A DNA stretch of 64,000 nucleotides from a bacterium 1XD21-70 (lineage in GTDB: Bacteria > Bacillota > Clostridia > Lachnospirales > Lachnospiraceae): positions 1 to 64,000 of the forward strand of contig RAYB01000010.1 of assembly GCA_003669055.1 (NCBI GenBank), in the 5' to 3' direction. Below, in pieces: positions 17,712 through 26,958 of the stretch (positions are counted from its first letter, which is position 1; every line of letters begins with the position of its first letter). The position numbers were made by a program, and so were the translations under genes. Below the pieces are notes generated by a model. The model was not told the origin of the DNA and ran no database searches. It was given only the letters and a program-made list of their open reading frames with translations.

Positions 17712-18827
17712 GTGGAAGAACAGGATTTTATGAGGAGGGCGATAGAACTGGCGGGACGGGGGCGGGGATGGACCAGCCCGAACCCGGTGGTAGGGGCGGT
17801 GATTGTCAAGGACGGGCAGATCATCGGCGAGGGATACCATGCCCGTTTCGGCGGGCTTCATGCGGAGCGCAATGCAATTGCATCACTGACAAAAGAGGCG
17901 CGCGGGGCGGTGATGTATGTGACCCTGGAGCCTTGCTGCCACCATGGAAAGACACCGCCCTGCACGGAGGCGATCCTGGAGCAGGGGATTGCGCGGGTGG
18001 TGATTGGCTCCCGGGATCCGAACCCAAAGGTGGCGGGAAAGGGGGCAGCGCTTTTGCGGGAAGCGGGAGTAGAGGTGGTGGAGGATTTCCTGCGGGACGA
18101 GTGCGACCGCCTGAATCCGGTTTTTTTCCATTACATCACAAGCGGCACGCCGTATGTGGTGATGAAGTATGCCATGACCCTGGACGGGAAGATCGCCACC
18201 CATACCGGGGCATCAAAATGGATCACCGGGGAGAAAGCGCGTGAGTGGGTGCATCAGCTGCGCCATCAGTACATGGGGATCATGGCAGGGATCGGCACTG
18301 TGCTGGCGGATGACCCGCTGCTGAATGTGCGCCTGGAGGGGAAGAAAAGCCCGGTGCGGATCATCTGTGACAGCAAGCTGCGCCTGCCAAAAGACAGCCG
18401 GATCTTGAGGACGGCAAAGGAATATCCGACCATTGTGGCGCATGCCGCCGGGGATCCGGAGACGGCGGCATGCCTTAAGAGATCAGGGGTGCAGGTGGTC
18501 GCCGTGCCGGACGGGGACGGGCGGGTTGACCTAAAAAAGCTGATGCGGTTTCTGGGGAGCCAGGGGCTTGACAGCATCCTGCTAGAGGGCGGCGGAGAAC
18601 TGAATGAAAGTGCGCTGCAGGCGGGAATCGTGCAGGAGGTCAAGGTATTTGTGGCGCCGAAGCTTTTTGGGGGAAGCAAGGCGAAGACGCCGGTGAGCGG
18701 CAGGGGGGTGGCATTGCCTGGGGAGGCAAGGATGCTCTCGCTGGAGGCAATATCGCAGGTGGGGGAAGATTTGCTGCTGGAATACCAGGTCAGGAAGGAG
18801 GGTCAGGGATGTTTACCGGAATCATAG
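17712..18827 (+). CDS. ribD: bifunctional riboflavin deaminase/reductase
   Basis: A 371-residue enzyme for two steps after GTP cyclohydrolase II: deamination of the pyrimidine and reduction of the ribosyl group. The deaminase domain (residues 1-145) has the zinc/catalytic motif HAERNAI and the cysteines of EPCCHHGKTPPC. The reductase domain follows from about residue 150 (PYVVMKYAMTLDGKIA) with its glycine-rich LLEGGGELN. The start is GTG 17712, after GGAGGGGGAAGGAAT; ATG 17710 is out of frame. It overlaps ribE by 19 bases. Confidence 0.95.
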   Translation: MEEQDFMRRAIELAGRGRGWTSPNPVVGAVIVKDGQIIGEGYHARFGGLHAERNAIASLTKEARGAVMYVTLEPCCHHGKTPPCTEAILEQGIARVVIGSRDPNPKVAGKGAALLREAGVEVVEDFLRDECDRLNPVFFHYITSGTPYVVMKYAMTLDGKIATHTGASKWITGEKAREWVHQLRHQYMGIMAGIGTVLADDPLLNVRLEGKKSPVRIICDSKLRLPKDSRILRTAKEYPTIVAHAAGDPETAACLKRSGVQVVAVPDGDGRVDLKKLMRFLGSQGLDSILLEGGGELNESALQAGIVQEVKVFVAPKLFGGSKAKTPVSGRGVALPGEARMLSLEAISQVGEDLLLEYQVRKEGQGCLPES

Positions 18828-19477
18828 AGGAGTTGGGGCAGATCCGGCGGGTTGCTCTGTCGGGGGATTCGGGGCAGATTGCCATCCGGGCGAGGAAAGT
18901 GCTGGAAGGGACGCAGATAGGAGACAGCATTGCCGTAAATGGGATCTGCCTGACAGTGGTCTCACTGCAGCCGGACGGTTTTACGGCGGATGTGATGGCA
19001 GAGACTTTTCGCCGGAGCAGCCTAGGCCAGGGAAGGCCGGGTGATTGGGTGAACCTGGAGCGGGCCATGTCGGCCATGGGGCGTTTTGGCGGCCATCTGG
19101 TGTCAGGGCATATTGACGGCACAGGGGTGATCCGCTCCTGCCGGAGGGAGGGGAACGCTGTCTGGGTGACAGTGGAGGCACAAGAGGAGGTTTTGCGGCT
19201 GATAGTGGAGAAAGGATCCATTGCCATTGACGGGATCAGCCTGACGGTGGCGGCGGTGGGGGAGGGATGGTTCCAGGTATCCGTCATTCCCCATACGGGG
19301 GAGGAGACGGCACTCCTTAAGAAAAAACAGGGAGACCGGGTGAATTTGGAAAATGATATCATCGGCAAATATGTGGAAAGGCTGCTGGGGTTTTCCGGGG
19401 CAGGCAGCAGGGCAGTGCCAGAGGGAAGGGGCAGCAAAGGCCTTACCATGGAGTTTTTGGAAGAGCACGGGATATAA
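18809..19477 (+). CDS. ribE: riboflavin synthase alpha chain
   Basis: A 222-residue riboflavin synthase that dismutates two lumazines into riboflavin. It starts with the family signature [10 protein letters not shown] and consists of two similar lumazine-binding halves; NGICLTV in the first half is echoed by DGISLTV in the second. The C-terminal ~25 residues ([13 protein letters not shown] region) are a slight extension. It overlaps ribD, with GGAGGG upstream of the ATG, and ribBA follows 23 bp on. The whole set is under the FMN riboswitch. Confidence 0.95.
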   Translation: MFTGIIEELGQIRRVALSGDSGQIAIRARKVLEGTQIGDSIAVNGICLTVVSLQPDGFTADVMAETFRRSSLGQGRPGDWVNLERAMSAMGRFGGHLVSGHIDGTGVIRSCRREGNAVWVTVEAQEEVLRLIVEKGSIAIDGISLTVAAVGEGWFQVSVIPHTGEETALLKKKQGDRVNLENDIIGKYVERLLGFSGAGSRAVPEGRGSKGLTMEFLEEHGI

Positions 19478-19500
19478 GCAAGGGAGAGAGGAGAAACGAG

Positions 19501-20709
19501 ATGGAGCATAAGTATGACAGCATTGAGAAGGCATTGGCAGACCTGCGGGAAGGGAAGATTATTCTGGTTACGGATGACCCGGAGCGGGAAAATGAGGGGG
19601 ATATGGTCTGTGCGGCTGAATTTGCCACCCAGGAAAATATCAATTTTATGGCCTGCCATGCCAAAGGGCTCATCTGTACGCCGATGAGCGCAGCGTTTGC
19701 CTCAAGGCTGGGGTTGCCGCCGATGGTGGCAGAAAACACGGATAACCATCAGACAGCGTTTACCGTGTCGATTGACCATGTGGATACCACGACAGGGATT
19801 TCGGCGGCAGAGCGCTCGTATACGATGATGAAATGTGCGGCGGAGGGGACGAAACCGGAGGATTTTCGCAGGCCGGGCCATGTGTTCCCGCTGATTGCCA
19901 GGCCAGGCGGCGTGCTGGTCCGCAACGGCCACACCGAGGCGACGGTGGATCTGTGCCGTTTAGCAGGGCTTAAGGAGTGCGGAATCTGCTGTGAGATCAT
20001 GGAGGAGGACGGCACCATGATGCGTACAGAGAATTTGTGGAAGATGGCAAAGGAACATGGCCTGACATTTATTACGGTCAAGGAACTGCAGGATTACTGC
20101 CGTATTCACGAGAAGCATGTGGTGCGGGAAGCATGTGCGGATATGCCGACACAGTACGGGCATTTCCGGATTTACGGTTATATCAATGATATTTCCGGGG
20201 AGCATCATGTGGCATTGGTCAAGGGGGAGATCGGAGACGGGGAAAATGTGCTCTGCCGGGTGCATTCGGAATGCCTGACCGGAGATACCTTTGGCTCGAT
20301 GCGGTGTGACTGCGGGAAGCAGCTGCAGACGGCAATGAAGCAGATTGAGGAGGAAGGCCGCGGGATTGTGCTTTACATGCGCCAGGAGGGCCGCGGGATC
20401 GGCCTGATCAATAAGCTGAAGGCCTATGAACTGCAGGAGCAGGGATATGACACTGTGGAGGCCAATGTGAAGCTGGGTTTTGCGCCGGATCTGCGGGAAT
20501 ACTGGATTGGGGCGCAGATCCTTACGGACCTGGGGGTGAAATCCCTGCGGCTTCTGACCAACAACCCGGAGAAGGTGTATGGAATCGGTGATTTCGGCCT
20601 GGAAATCCGGGAGCGGGTACCCATTGAGATTGACTTACAGCCTTTTGATGAATTTTATATGCGCACGAAGCAGGTGAAGATGGGGCATATTTTCCACCGT
20701 ATCCTGTAA
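19501..20709 (+). CDS. ribBA: bifunctional DHBP synthase / GTP cyclohydrolase II
   Basis: A 402-residue fusion making both riboflavin precursors. The N-terminal RibB domain (1-~200) shows the acidic [10 protein letters not shown] motif and the THxD-type region around [13 protein letters not shown]. The C-terminal RibA domain has the zinc ligands in [15 protein letters not shown] and the GTP-binding [16 protein letters not shown] precedes ATG 19501. An 82-base gap with a GC-rich hairpin separates it from ribH. Confidence 0.96.
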   Translation: MEHKYDSIEKALADLREGKIILVTDDPERENEGDMVCAAEFATQENINFMACHAKGLICTPMSAAFASRLGLPPMVAENTDNHQTAFTVSIDHVDTTTGISAAERSYTMMKCAAEGTKPEDFRRPGHVFPLIARPGGVLVRNGHTEATVDLCRLAGLKECGICCEIMEEDGTMMRTENLWKMAKEHGLTFITVKELQDYCRIHEKHVVREACADMPTQYGHFRIYGYINDISGEHHVALVKGEIGDGENVLCRVHSECLTGDTFGSMRCDCGKQLQTAMKQIEEEGRGIVLYMRQEGRGIGLINKLKAYELQEQGYDTVEANVKLGFAPDLREYWIGAQILTDLGVKSLRLLTNNPEKVYGIGDFGLEIRERVPIEIDLQPFDEFYMRTKQVKMGHIFHRIL

Positions 20710-20791
20710 ATAGGGACATCAAAAGCAGAAGGCAAAGGCCGGCCTTGCCCGCCGGGCAGGGAGATTTCAGAAAAATAAGGAGGATAAAAGA

Positions 20792-21265
20792 ATGAAAGAG
20801 ATTCGTGTATTGGAAGGGAAAGTAGTGGCACCGGAAGGGATGAAGGTGGCGGTTGTGGCATCGCGTTTTAATGAGATTATCGTGAATAAGCTGTTGGGCG
20901 GCGCCGTGGACGGCCTGGTGCGCCACGGGGTGGAGGAGGAAAATATCACAGCAGCCTGGGTTCCGGGTGCATTTGAAATCCCGGTGGCGGCGGCAAAGCT
21001 GGCAAGGTCGGGAAAGTATGATGCGGTGATCTGCGTCGGCGCTGTGATTCGTGGGGATACTACCCATTATGACTATGTGTGCAGCGAAGTGTCCAAGGGG
21101 ATCGCCCAGGTCGGGTTGTCCACCGGGGTGCCGGTTCTCTTTGGGGTGATTACCACGGAGAACATCGAGCAGGCGATTGCCCGTGCCGGCAGCAAGGCGG
21201 GGAATAAAGGGTATGATTGTGCGCTGTCGGCGATTGAGATGGTGAACCTGATGGGGCAGATGTAA
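20792..21265 (+). CDS. ribH: 6,7-dimethyl-8-ribityllumazine synthase
   Basis: A 157-residue lumazine synthase, the capsid-forming partner of riboflavin synthase. Recognisable motifs are [10 protein letters not shown] near the N-terminus, [28 protein letters not shown] with the catalytic histidine, and [19 protein letters not shown] precedes the ATG. It is the last gene of the operon and is convergent with the ABC-F gene. Confidence 0.96.
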   Translation: MKEIRVLEGKVVAPEGMKVAVVASRFNEIIVNKLLGGAVDGLVRHGVEEENITAAWVPGAFEIPVAAAKLARSGKYDAVICVGAVIRGDTTHYDYVCSEVSKGIAQVGLSTGVPVLFGVITTENIEQAIARAGSKAGNKGYDCALSAIEMVNLMGQM

Positions 21266-21272
21266 GGCCGTC

Positions 21273-21299
21273 CGGACAGCAAGCGCTACTCGCTGTCCG
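21273..21299. terminator. hairpin between convergent ribH and ABC-F genes
   Basis: CGGACAGC (21273-21280) pairs with GCTGTCCG (21292-21299). It has no T tract and reaches into the ABC-F 3' end, so it may only slow or protect the two transcripts. Confidence 0.4.
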
Positions 21300-23259
21300 C
21301 CAGTTCCTCCCAGAAAGCATAGAGAACCTCAAGCCGGTCGGCGATCTCTTGCTTTTCCTGGTTTAGTTCCATCAGCTTTGCCATGTCGGTGTAGATTTCT
21401 TCCTGCTGGAGAAGTTCCCCGAGCTCATTGTCGCGGGTTTCAAGGAGATGGATTTCGTCCTCGGTTTTTTTTAGGTCATTCTGCCGCTTGCGGATGCGTG
21501 CCTGCTCCTCCTTCTGAGCCTTCCAGTCCTGCTTGACACTGGATCCGGAAGGGGAGGGAGGCATGGGGAGGGCATTTTTGCCGGAAGGGGCATCTGCCCG
21601 GCAGGGAGCGGCAGCGTTACCGGCCATGGCGCCGGGGGCGTATAGCCGGGTCATGGCTTCTCTTTTTTCAAGGTAATAATCGTAATTCCCGATGTAGTTG
21701 ATCAGTGTCTGCCCGGTCAGTTCCAGAATCCGGGTCGCGGTCTGGTTGATGAAATAGCGGTCATGGGATACATAAAATACCGTGCCGGTATAGCTTCTTA
21801 AGGCATTTTCCAGGATCTCCTTGGAGGTGATGTCCAAGTGGTTGGTCGGCTCGTCAAGGATCAGGAAATTGGCCTCGGAGAGCATCAGTTTGGCTAAGGA
21901 TACCCGGCCGCGCTCGCCGCCGCTTAAGTCGGAGATGCGTTTAAACACATCGTCGCCAGTGAACAAGAATGCGGCAAGGATGTTGCGGACCTGGGTGTTG
22001 GTCAGGTTCGGGTAGGCGTCCTGGATCTCCTCGAAGGCCGTCTTTTCCATATGGAGGACATGATGCTCCTGGTCATAGTAGCCGATATGGACTTTGGAGC
22101 CTAATGTGATCGTGCCGCTGTCGGAGGGCAGCATGCCATTGATCAGCTTTAAAATGGTGGTCTTGCCGGTGCCGTTGTTGCCGATCAAGGCCACGCGCTC
22201 GCCCCGCCGGATATCGATATCCACCTGGGAAAACAGGCGGTTGCTGCCAAATGATTTGCTCAGGCTGCGGATCGTCAGTACATCATTGCCGCTTAAAATA
22301 TTGGGCTCCAGTTCGATGTGCATCTCGTCGTGGATTTCGGCCGGTTTTTCCAGCAAATCCATCTTGGCGAGCATTTTTTCCCGGCTCTCGGCGCGCCGGA
22401 TGGATTTTTCGCGGTTGAAAGATTTTAATTTGGTGATGACCTCTTCCTGGTGGCGGATCTCCTGCTGCTGGTTCATCCATGCCTTCATCTGGGCGGCCCG
22501 TACCATGGCTTTTTTCTCGCTATAGGCGGTATAGTTGCCCAGATAGACGCTGCCGCGGCCTTGTTCCAGTTCGATGACCTTGCCCACGACCCGGTTTAGG
22601 AAATAGCGGTCATGGGCGACGATGATGACCGCGCCGTCATAACCTCTTAGATAATTCTCCAGCCAGGCGATGGATTCCATATCGAGATGGTTGGTAGGCT
22701 CGTCCAACAGGATGATGTCCGGCTTGGACAAAAGCAGCTTCCCCAGGGAAACCCGGGTCTTCTGGCCGCCGGACAGGGTGGAGATTTGCTTATCAAATTC
22801 CTCTTCCGGAAAGCCCAGCCCTTTGAGGACACCGGTGATCTCACTCTTCCAGGCGTAGCCGTTTTCCAGTTCAAAGGCGTGGTTTAAACGGCTGTAGGCA
22901 GAAAGCATCTGTTCCAGCCGTTCGCCGGAGGCATCCTTCATCTGCTGTTCTAAGGCACGGATCTGCTGCTCCATCTCGATGACCGGGCGTTTGACCTCGC
23001 GCAGTTCCTCATAGATGGAACGGGCGCTTTCTAAGTCCTGGTGCTGGGCGAGATAGCCCAGTGCCTTGCCCCTTGAGAGGACGACATCTCCGCTGTCGGC
23101 GGCCAGTTCGCCCACAATGATCTTGAGAAGGGTAGATTTTCCGGCGCCGTTGATGCCGACGATAGCCGCCTTTTCGTGGTCTTCTATATGAAAGGACACT
23201 TCGGATAAAATCTGGTCAGTGCCGAAGGCCTTGCTGATGTGGTTGCAGGATAGTATCAT
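21286..23259 (-). CDS. ABC-F family ATPase (Uup/YdiF-type)
   Basis: A 657-residue protein with two ABC ATPase domains and no membrane segment, as in ribosome-associated ABC-F factors that relieve stalled or antibiotic-bound ribosomes. The Walker A motifs are GINGAGKST and GNNGTGKTT; the signatures LSGGQKTR and LSGGERGR are each followed by LLDEPTNHLD or LILDEPTNHLD. The linker between domains is about 80 residues. The C-terminal ~90 residues form a charged coiled coil after a low-complexity proline/serine stretch. GGAG precedes ATG 23259. Whether it confers antibiotic resistance cannot be told from sequence. Confidence 0.92.
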   Translation of the reverse strand: MILSCNHISKAFGTDQILSEVSFHIEDHEKAAIVGINGAGKSTLLKIIVGELAADSGDVVLSRGKALGYLAQHQDLESARSIYEELREVKRPVIEMEQQIRALEQQMKDASGERLEQMLSAYSRLNHAFELENGYAWKSEITGVLKGLGFPEEEFDKQISTLSGGQKTRVSLGKLLLSKPDIILLDEPTNHLDMESIAWLENYLRGYDGAVIIVAHDRYFLNRVVGKVIELEQGRGSVYLGNYTAYSEKKAMVRAAQMKAWMNQQQEIRHQEEVITKLKSFNREKSIRRAESREKMLAKMDLLEKPAEIHDEMHIELEPNILSGNDVLTIRSLSKSFGSNRLFSQVDIDIRRGERVALIGNNGTGKTTILKLINGMLPSDSGTITLGSKVHIGYYDQEHHVLHMEKTAFEEIQDAYPNLTNTQVRNILAAFLFTGDDVFKRISDLSGGERGRVSLAKLMLSEANFLILDEPTNHLDITSKEILENALRSYTGTVFYVSHDRYFINQTATRILELTGQTLINYIGNYDYYLEKREAMTRLYAPGAMAGNAAAPCRADAPSGKNALPMPPSPSGSSVKQDWKAQKEEQARIRKRQNDLKKTEDEIHLLETRDNELGELLQQEEIYTDMAKLMELNQEKQEIADRLEVLYAFWEELADSE

Positions 23260-23295
23260 AAGGGTACTCCGTTTCTTGGTTTATTTTGGCGCCGC

Positions 23296-23332
23296 ATGCC
23301 CTAAGCGCCTTACTGCACGGCGCTTGGGGCAT
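23296..23332. terminator. hairpin downstream of the 406-residue protein gene
   Basis: ATGCCCTAAGCGCC (23296-23309) pairs with GGCGCTTGGGGCAT (23319-23332) with one mismatch. It touches the stop codon of the reverse-strand gene and sits before the ABC-F start. No clear T tract follows, so termination is uncertain. Confidence 0.45.
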
Positions 23333-24552
23333 CATGCATAGGCGGACATGGAGTAGATTCCGTTGCCGGCAATGGACTTTGAGACATCCGCAAAACTGCC
23401 CTGTTCCAGGCTGCTTAAAAATTGGCTTATGCTAAGCCGGTAGCGGGTGGCATGGCTCATGCCGGTTCCGTTCGGGGCGGTGATAAAGCGGGAGAAGAAG
23501 CCGTCCTCCAAATATTTGTGGGCGCTGGCCAAAAACGCCTGGCGGATATCTCCATGCTCCTGGTATTGCTTGAGGGCATATTGATAGGGATCAGCAGTAT
23601 TTTTGGAATGGGCCAGTGCACCGCCGGATTGCTGCCCTAAGTAGGCCTCAAAAGAACCAAGGAGGAAAGACGACATACCGTCACTGATGTTTAAGCGGTC
23701 CAATGTGTGTGCCATCTTCATGTATTGGAGAGCCAGATGGATCCCAAGTTCGCCATCGCCCATCAGGCTCCATTCATTGGTGTTTATGCCGGCGGCAGTT
23801 TTTGCCACGAAACCGGCAGCTTCCAGGTTCTTCAAGGAAGAAGGCTCTGCCTCCGGGTTGTGGATCCAGTTTTCCAGGGACATGACCTCCAGGCTGAGGG
23901 ACAGATGGGTATAGGAAACCTCCTTCTCGCTGCCTAGGATGCCCTTTTCTGTGGCCAGGGATTCGATCTGCAAAAAACGTTCTTCGATGGCGGCTGAGAA
24001 TTCTTTTCCCAGGCGGTCGGCGGCGCCGGGGCTGCCTGCCTGTTCATAGAAGTTTCCGACACTGCTTTGGTAGGAAGAGGCGAGCCTGTTTTTGGCCTGT
24101 GCCATCAGGCTGTCCAGCTTGGACATCTTTTCTGCCAGGATGTCTTCGCGGCCGGCAAACCGACGCTGTATACAAGCCTTGGCGGCGAGATACATGGATG
24201 CGGTGTGGTGCACCGAGCGCTGGATATCGTCAGCATTTTCGAGGGAGATGCTAAGGTGGGAAACATATTGCTCGATGCCTTCCCAATCAATGCCGTCCTT
24301 TTCGGCTTCGTCGGGTTCATAAAGCACCAGTTCACCGGCAGAGGGGATAGAGCCTTCCAGATGCAGCCCGTGTTCACCGGCGGCAGACATTTGTCCGCCA
24401 AACGGCTCGGCGGCGGAGCGTTCAAAGGTGTCTAACTTCGGCGGTGCCCCAGCAGAAATGCTTTGGTTCTTGGCCGTGCTTTGAGCCGTGGTTTTGGAAC
24501 CGGACGGAGCAGCTTTTTCGCGGCGCCAGCCGGTAGTTGGGTTTATTTCCAT
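23332..24552 (-). CDS. hypothetical protein, cytoplasmic
   Basis: A 406-residue protein of no family I recognise. There is no signal peptide or membrane segment. Residues 1-90 look disordered (rich in S, T, A, P, K); the rest appears helical, with regular leucines and a final serine/alanine-rich tail. ATG 24552 is chosen because AGAGGAAT lies just upstream; the in-frame ATG at 24570 would overlap that site. It is followed by the ABC-F gene on the same strand, and divergent from the Sel1-repeat gene with a 209-base gap. Confidence 0.65.
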   Translation of the reverse strand: MEINPTTGWRREKAAPSGSKTTAQSTAKNQSISAGAPPKLDTFERSAAEPFGGQMSAAGEHGLHLEGSIPSAGELVLYEPDEAEKDGIDWEGIEQYVSHLSISLENADDIQRSVHHTASMYLAAKACIQRRFAGREDILAEKMSKLDSLMAQAKNRLASSYQSSVGNFYEQAGSPGAADRLGKEFSAAIEERFLQIESLATEKGILGSEKEVSYTHLSLSLEVMSLENWIHNPEAEPSSLKNLEAAGFVAKTAAGINTNEWSLMGDGELGIHLALQYMKMAHTLDRLNISDGMSSFLLGSFEAYLGQQSGGALAHSKNTADPYQYALKQYQEHGDIRQAFLASAHKYLEDGFFSRFITAPNGTGMSHATRYRLSISQFLSSLEQGSFADVSKSIAGNGIYSMSAYA

Positions 24553-24693
24553 AGGGATTCCTCTTTTCACATGATAGGTAAACGGACATAATAAACGGTA
24601 TCTATAAGATATATCGGCTTCTTAACCAAAAATTTAATACCGGAATGAAAATACCCTCTGTGGGAAAGGGATCGCGGAAGGCAGATTATGCAG

Positions 24694-24722
24694 TTGAAAA
24701 GAGCCATGAAATCATGTATAGT
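24694..24722 (+). promoter_or_regulatory. promoter of the Sel1-repeat gene
   Basis: TTGAAA (24694-24699) and TATAGT (24717-24722) have a 17-bp spacer, 40 bp before the start codon at 24762. I see no other structure in the gap 24553-24761. Confidence 0.65.
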
Positions 24723-24761
24723 AAGATTAAAATAATTTGGTAAGAAGGGGAGTGCAAGATT

Positions 24762-26084
24762 ATGAAAAATTATTATTCCGATACATTGCAGGAAGGGCTC
24801 CGGCTGCTTTATTTCCAGGCGGATGAATCCAAGTTTCCCGAAGGGGTGCAGCTTTTGGGGCAGGCTGTGGCAAACGGGGAGCCGGATGCGTTTTATTTTC
24901 TGGCGAGATGTTATGGCTGGGGCGACGGCAATGTGAAGGAGGACGAGAGGAAAGCAAAGCAGCTTTCCAAGCAGGGGATCAGCTTAGGGAGTGCTCTCTG
25001 TGTGCTGGGTGCAGACCGGATGGACATTCTCAAGGGGGATGTCAAGGGGGCAATGTCCGGGACGCTTGAGGAGGCGTACCAGGAGGTGCTTGGCATGGCA
25101 AAGGACGGGGAGCCGATGGCACAGTATGCAATCGGGCTGTTTTATTTCTGGGGAGACATGCTTCTCAATTTCCAGAAGCCCCCGAGGGAGGAGTTTGCCA
25201 AATATGAGAAGGAGAATGCCGCCGAGGCATTGAAGTGGTTCCGCCGTTCGGCAGAGCAGGGGTGCATCCCGGCCTTCCGGAACGCGTTCAACAGTGTGAG
25301 AAACGGTGTGAACGGCGTGCAGCAGAGCCTGGAGGAGGCGCTGCGCTGGGCGGAGACGATGGACGGCAAGGTGGACATGCGGGATTATTACCATTCTTTT
25401 GTCCTGGAATATCAGAAGCTGAAACGCCATGCCGATGCGGTCCGCTGGTGTGAGAGAGGCGCGCAGGAGGGCGTTTCCGTCTGCATGGTGGATTTGGGGT
25501 TGGTGTATCTGTACGGCGACAGGGGGATGAAGGAGGACGATGCAGAGGCGCTGCGGTATTTTAAGATGGCGGCAGACCTTGGTGATGAATACGGCTGCTA
25601 TAACGTGGGGCGGTGCCTTTATAACGGCTGGGGCTGCGAGAAGGATTACCATACAGCATTTTGCTGGTTCGAGGAGGCCTTCCGCCGCGGCCACCAGGTA
25701 TCAAAATCCTATCTGGCCCAATGCTATTTCTGGGGCCGCGGCACGGAGGTTAACTATAATTCGGCAGTCCAGATGATGACGGGGCTTATCAAGGAACGGC
25801 AGGAATATCCCAAGGAACTGCTGGGCTATTGCTGCCTGTACGGCAAGGGCATCGGCATTGACACGATCCGCGGGAAGCGGCTCTTGGAGGAGGCTGCCCA
25901 GGCCAATAACGGCATGGCCTGGAAATTTCTTGGGGATATGTACGATAAAGGGGTCGGCGGCCCGTCGGACATCGCCATGGCGGTGTCTTGCTACCAGAAG
26001 GCAGCAGAGAAGGGAGCGGCAGGAGCGGCCGAAGCGCTGGGGCAATATAAGAAGTCCATATTCGGGAAGTGGAAGAGGAAGTAA
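24762..26084 (+). CDS. Sel1-like (TPR) repeat protein
   Basis: A 440-residue protein of repeated ~36-residue helix pairs of the Sel1 type. The typical pattern A..LG..Y..G.G...D...A...F..A appears several times, e.g. VDLGLVYLYGDRG, YNVGRCLYNGWG, KSYLAQCYFWGRG and KFLGDMYDKGVGG. There is no signal peptide, so the protein is cytoplasmic and probably a scaffold for protein contacts. No enzymatic domain is seen. It has its own promoter, and Rex follows under a separate promoter. Confidence 0.8.
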   Translation: MKNYYSDTLQEGLRLLYFQADESKFPEGVQLLGQAVANGEPDAFYFLARCYGWGDGNVKEDERKAKQLSKQGISLGSALCVLGADRMDILKGDVKGAMSGTLEEAYQEVLGMAKDGEPMAQYAIGLFYFWGDMLLNFQKPPREEFAKYEKENAAEALKWFRRSAEQGCIPAFRNAFNSVRNGVNGVQQSLEEALRWAETMDGKVDMRDYYHSFVLEYQKLKRHADAVRWCERGAQEGVSVCMVDLGLVYLYGDRGMKEDDAEALRYFKMAADLGDEYGCYNVGRCLYNGWGCEKDYHTAFCWFEEAFRRGHQVSKSYLAQCYFWGRGTEVNYNSAVQMMTGLIKERQEYPKELLGYCCLYGKGIGIDTIRGKRLLEEAAQANNGMAWKFLGDMYDKGVGGPSDIAMAVSCYQKAAEKGAAGAAEALGQYKKSIFGKWKRK

Positions 26085-26106
26085 TTGTAATTAAATAAAA
26101 ACGTAT

Positions 26107-26135
26107 TTGACATTGTCATTTTGTGCAGATATAAT
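26107..26135 (+). promoter_or_regulatory. consensus promoter of rex
   Basis: An exact TTGACA (26107-26112) and an exact TATAAT (26130-26135) are separated by 17 bp. It is the strongest sigma-A promoter in the window. I do not see a clear Rex operator (TTGTTAA-type inverted repeat) on it. Confidence 0.85.
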
Positions 26136-26172
26136 AATAAATGTGCAAGTGAATAATGAAGAGGTGAATATC

Positions 26173-26850
26173 ATGGACGGAAGAGAGATATCAAAAGCAG
26201 TGATAACCCGGCTGCCCCGGTATTACCGTTATCTTGGGGAACTGCTGGAGTCCGGCGTAGAGCGTATCTCGTCAAATGAACTGAGTGTGAGGATGCGGGT
26301 GACTGCTTCCCAGATCCGACAGGATTTGAATAATTTCGGCGGTTTTGGCCAGCAGGGATATGGTTACAACGTAAAATATTTGTATACAGAGATTGCCAAG
26401 ATCCTGGGAATTGACCGGCAGCATAACCTGATTATTATCGGTGCCGGGAATTTAGGGCAGGCCATTGCCAATTATGCTAATTTTGAGAAGCGCGGTTTTA
26501 TCATCAAGGGGATGTTCGACATTAACCCGCGTTTGATTGGGCTGGTGGTAAGGGGGATTGAGATCCGCGGGGTGGATGACTTAGAGCAGTTTATTGCGGA
26601 CAACGGAGTACAGATGGCAGCGCTGACGATTCCCAAGACGAAGGCGCCGGAGATTGCCGATAGGCTGGTTGATGCGGGGATTAAGGCGATTTGGAATTTT
26701 GCCCATGTGGATTTGAATGTGCCAGATGATGTGGTGGTTGAGAATGTGCACCTCTCAGAGAGCCTGATGCGGCTGTCTTACCGGGTATGCAGCATGCAGG
26801 ACCAGGAGGAGAAGAACCAGGCGCGCAGGTCGGAGAAGAATAAGGGATAG
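26173..26850 (+). CDS. rex: redox-sensing transcriptional repressor Rex
   Basis: A 225-residue Rex protein that senses the NADH/NAD+ ratio and represses fermentation and respiration genes. The N-terminal winged helix (residues 1-80) includes ASQIRQDLNNFGGFGQQGYGY, cut here at 20 residues or less per motif: TASQIRQDL and FGGFGQQGYGY. The Rossmann domain begins with IIGAGNLGQA near residue 93. ATG 26173 follows GAAGAGGTGAATATC. A terminator at 26868 separates it from nnr. Confidence 0.96.
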   Translation: MDGREISKAVITRLPRYYRYLGELLESGVERISSNELSVRMRVTASQIRQDLNNFGGFGQQGYGYNVKYLYTEIAKILGIDRQHNLIIIGAGNLGQAIANYANFEKRGFIIKGMFDINPRLIGLVVRGIEIRGVDDLEQFIADNGVQMAALTIPKTKAPEIADRLVDAGIKAIWNFAHVDLNVPDDVVVENVHLSESLMRLSYRVCSMQDQEEKNQARRSEKNKG

Positions 26851-26867
26851 CAAGGTTAAAGCGGGAT

Positions 26868-26909
26868 GCTGGCAGACGGAGGGTATATAGACGGTCTGCC
26901 AGCTTTTTT
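26868..26909 (+). terminator. rex terminator
   Basis: GCTGGCAGAC pairs with GTCTGCCAGC (26894-26903) and runs into six T (26904-26909). It lies 17 bp after the rex stop. Confidence 0.9.
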
Positions 26910-26958
26910 GCAGCATAAAAAGTGCTGTGGGAGCATATGGCTGGGAGGAGGAGCGTGG

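Noticed and set aside
25600-25700. A GGTTCGAG sequence as a possible tRNA T-arm
   Set aside because: It lies inside the Sel1-repeat gene, and no cloverleaf can be drawn around it.
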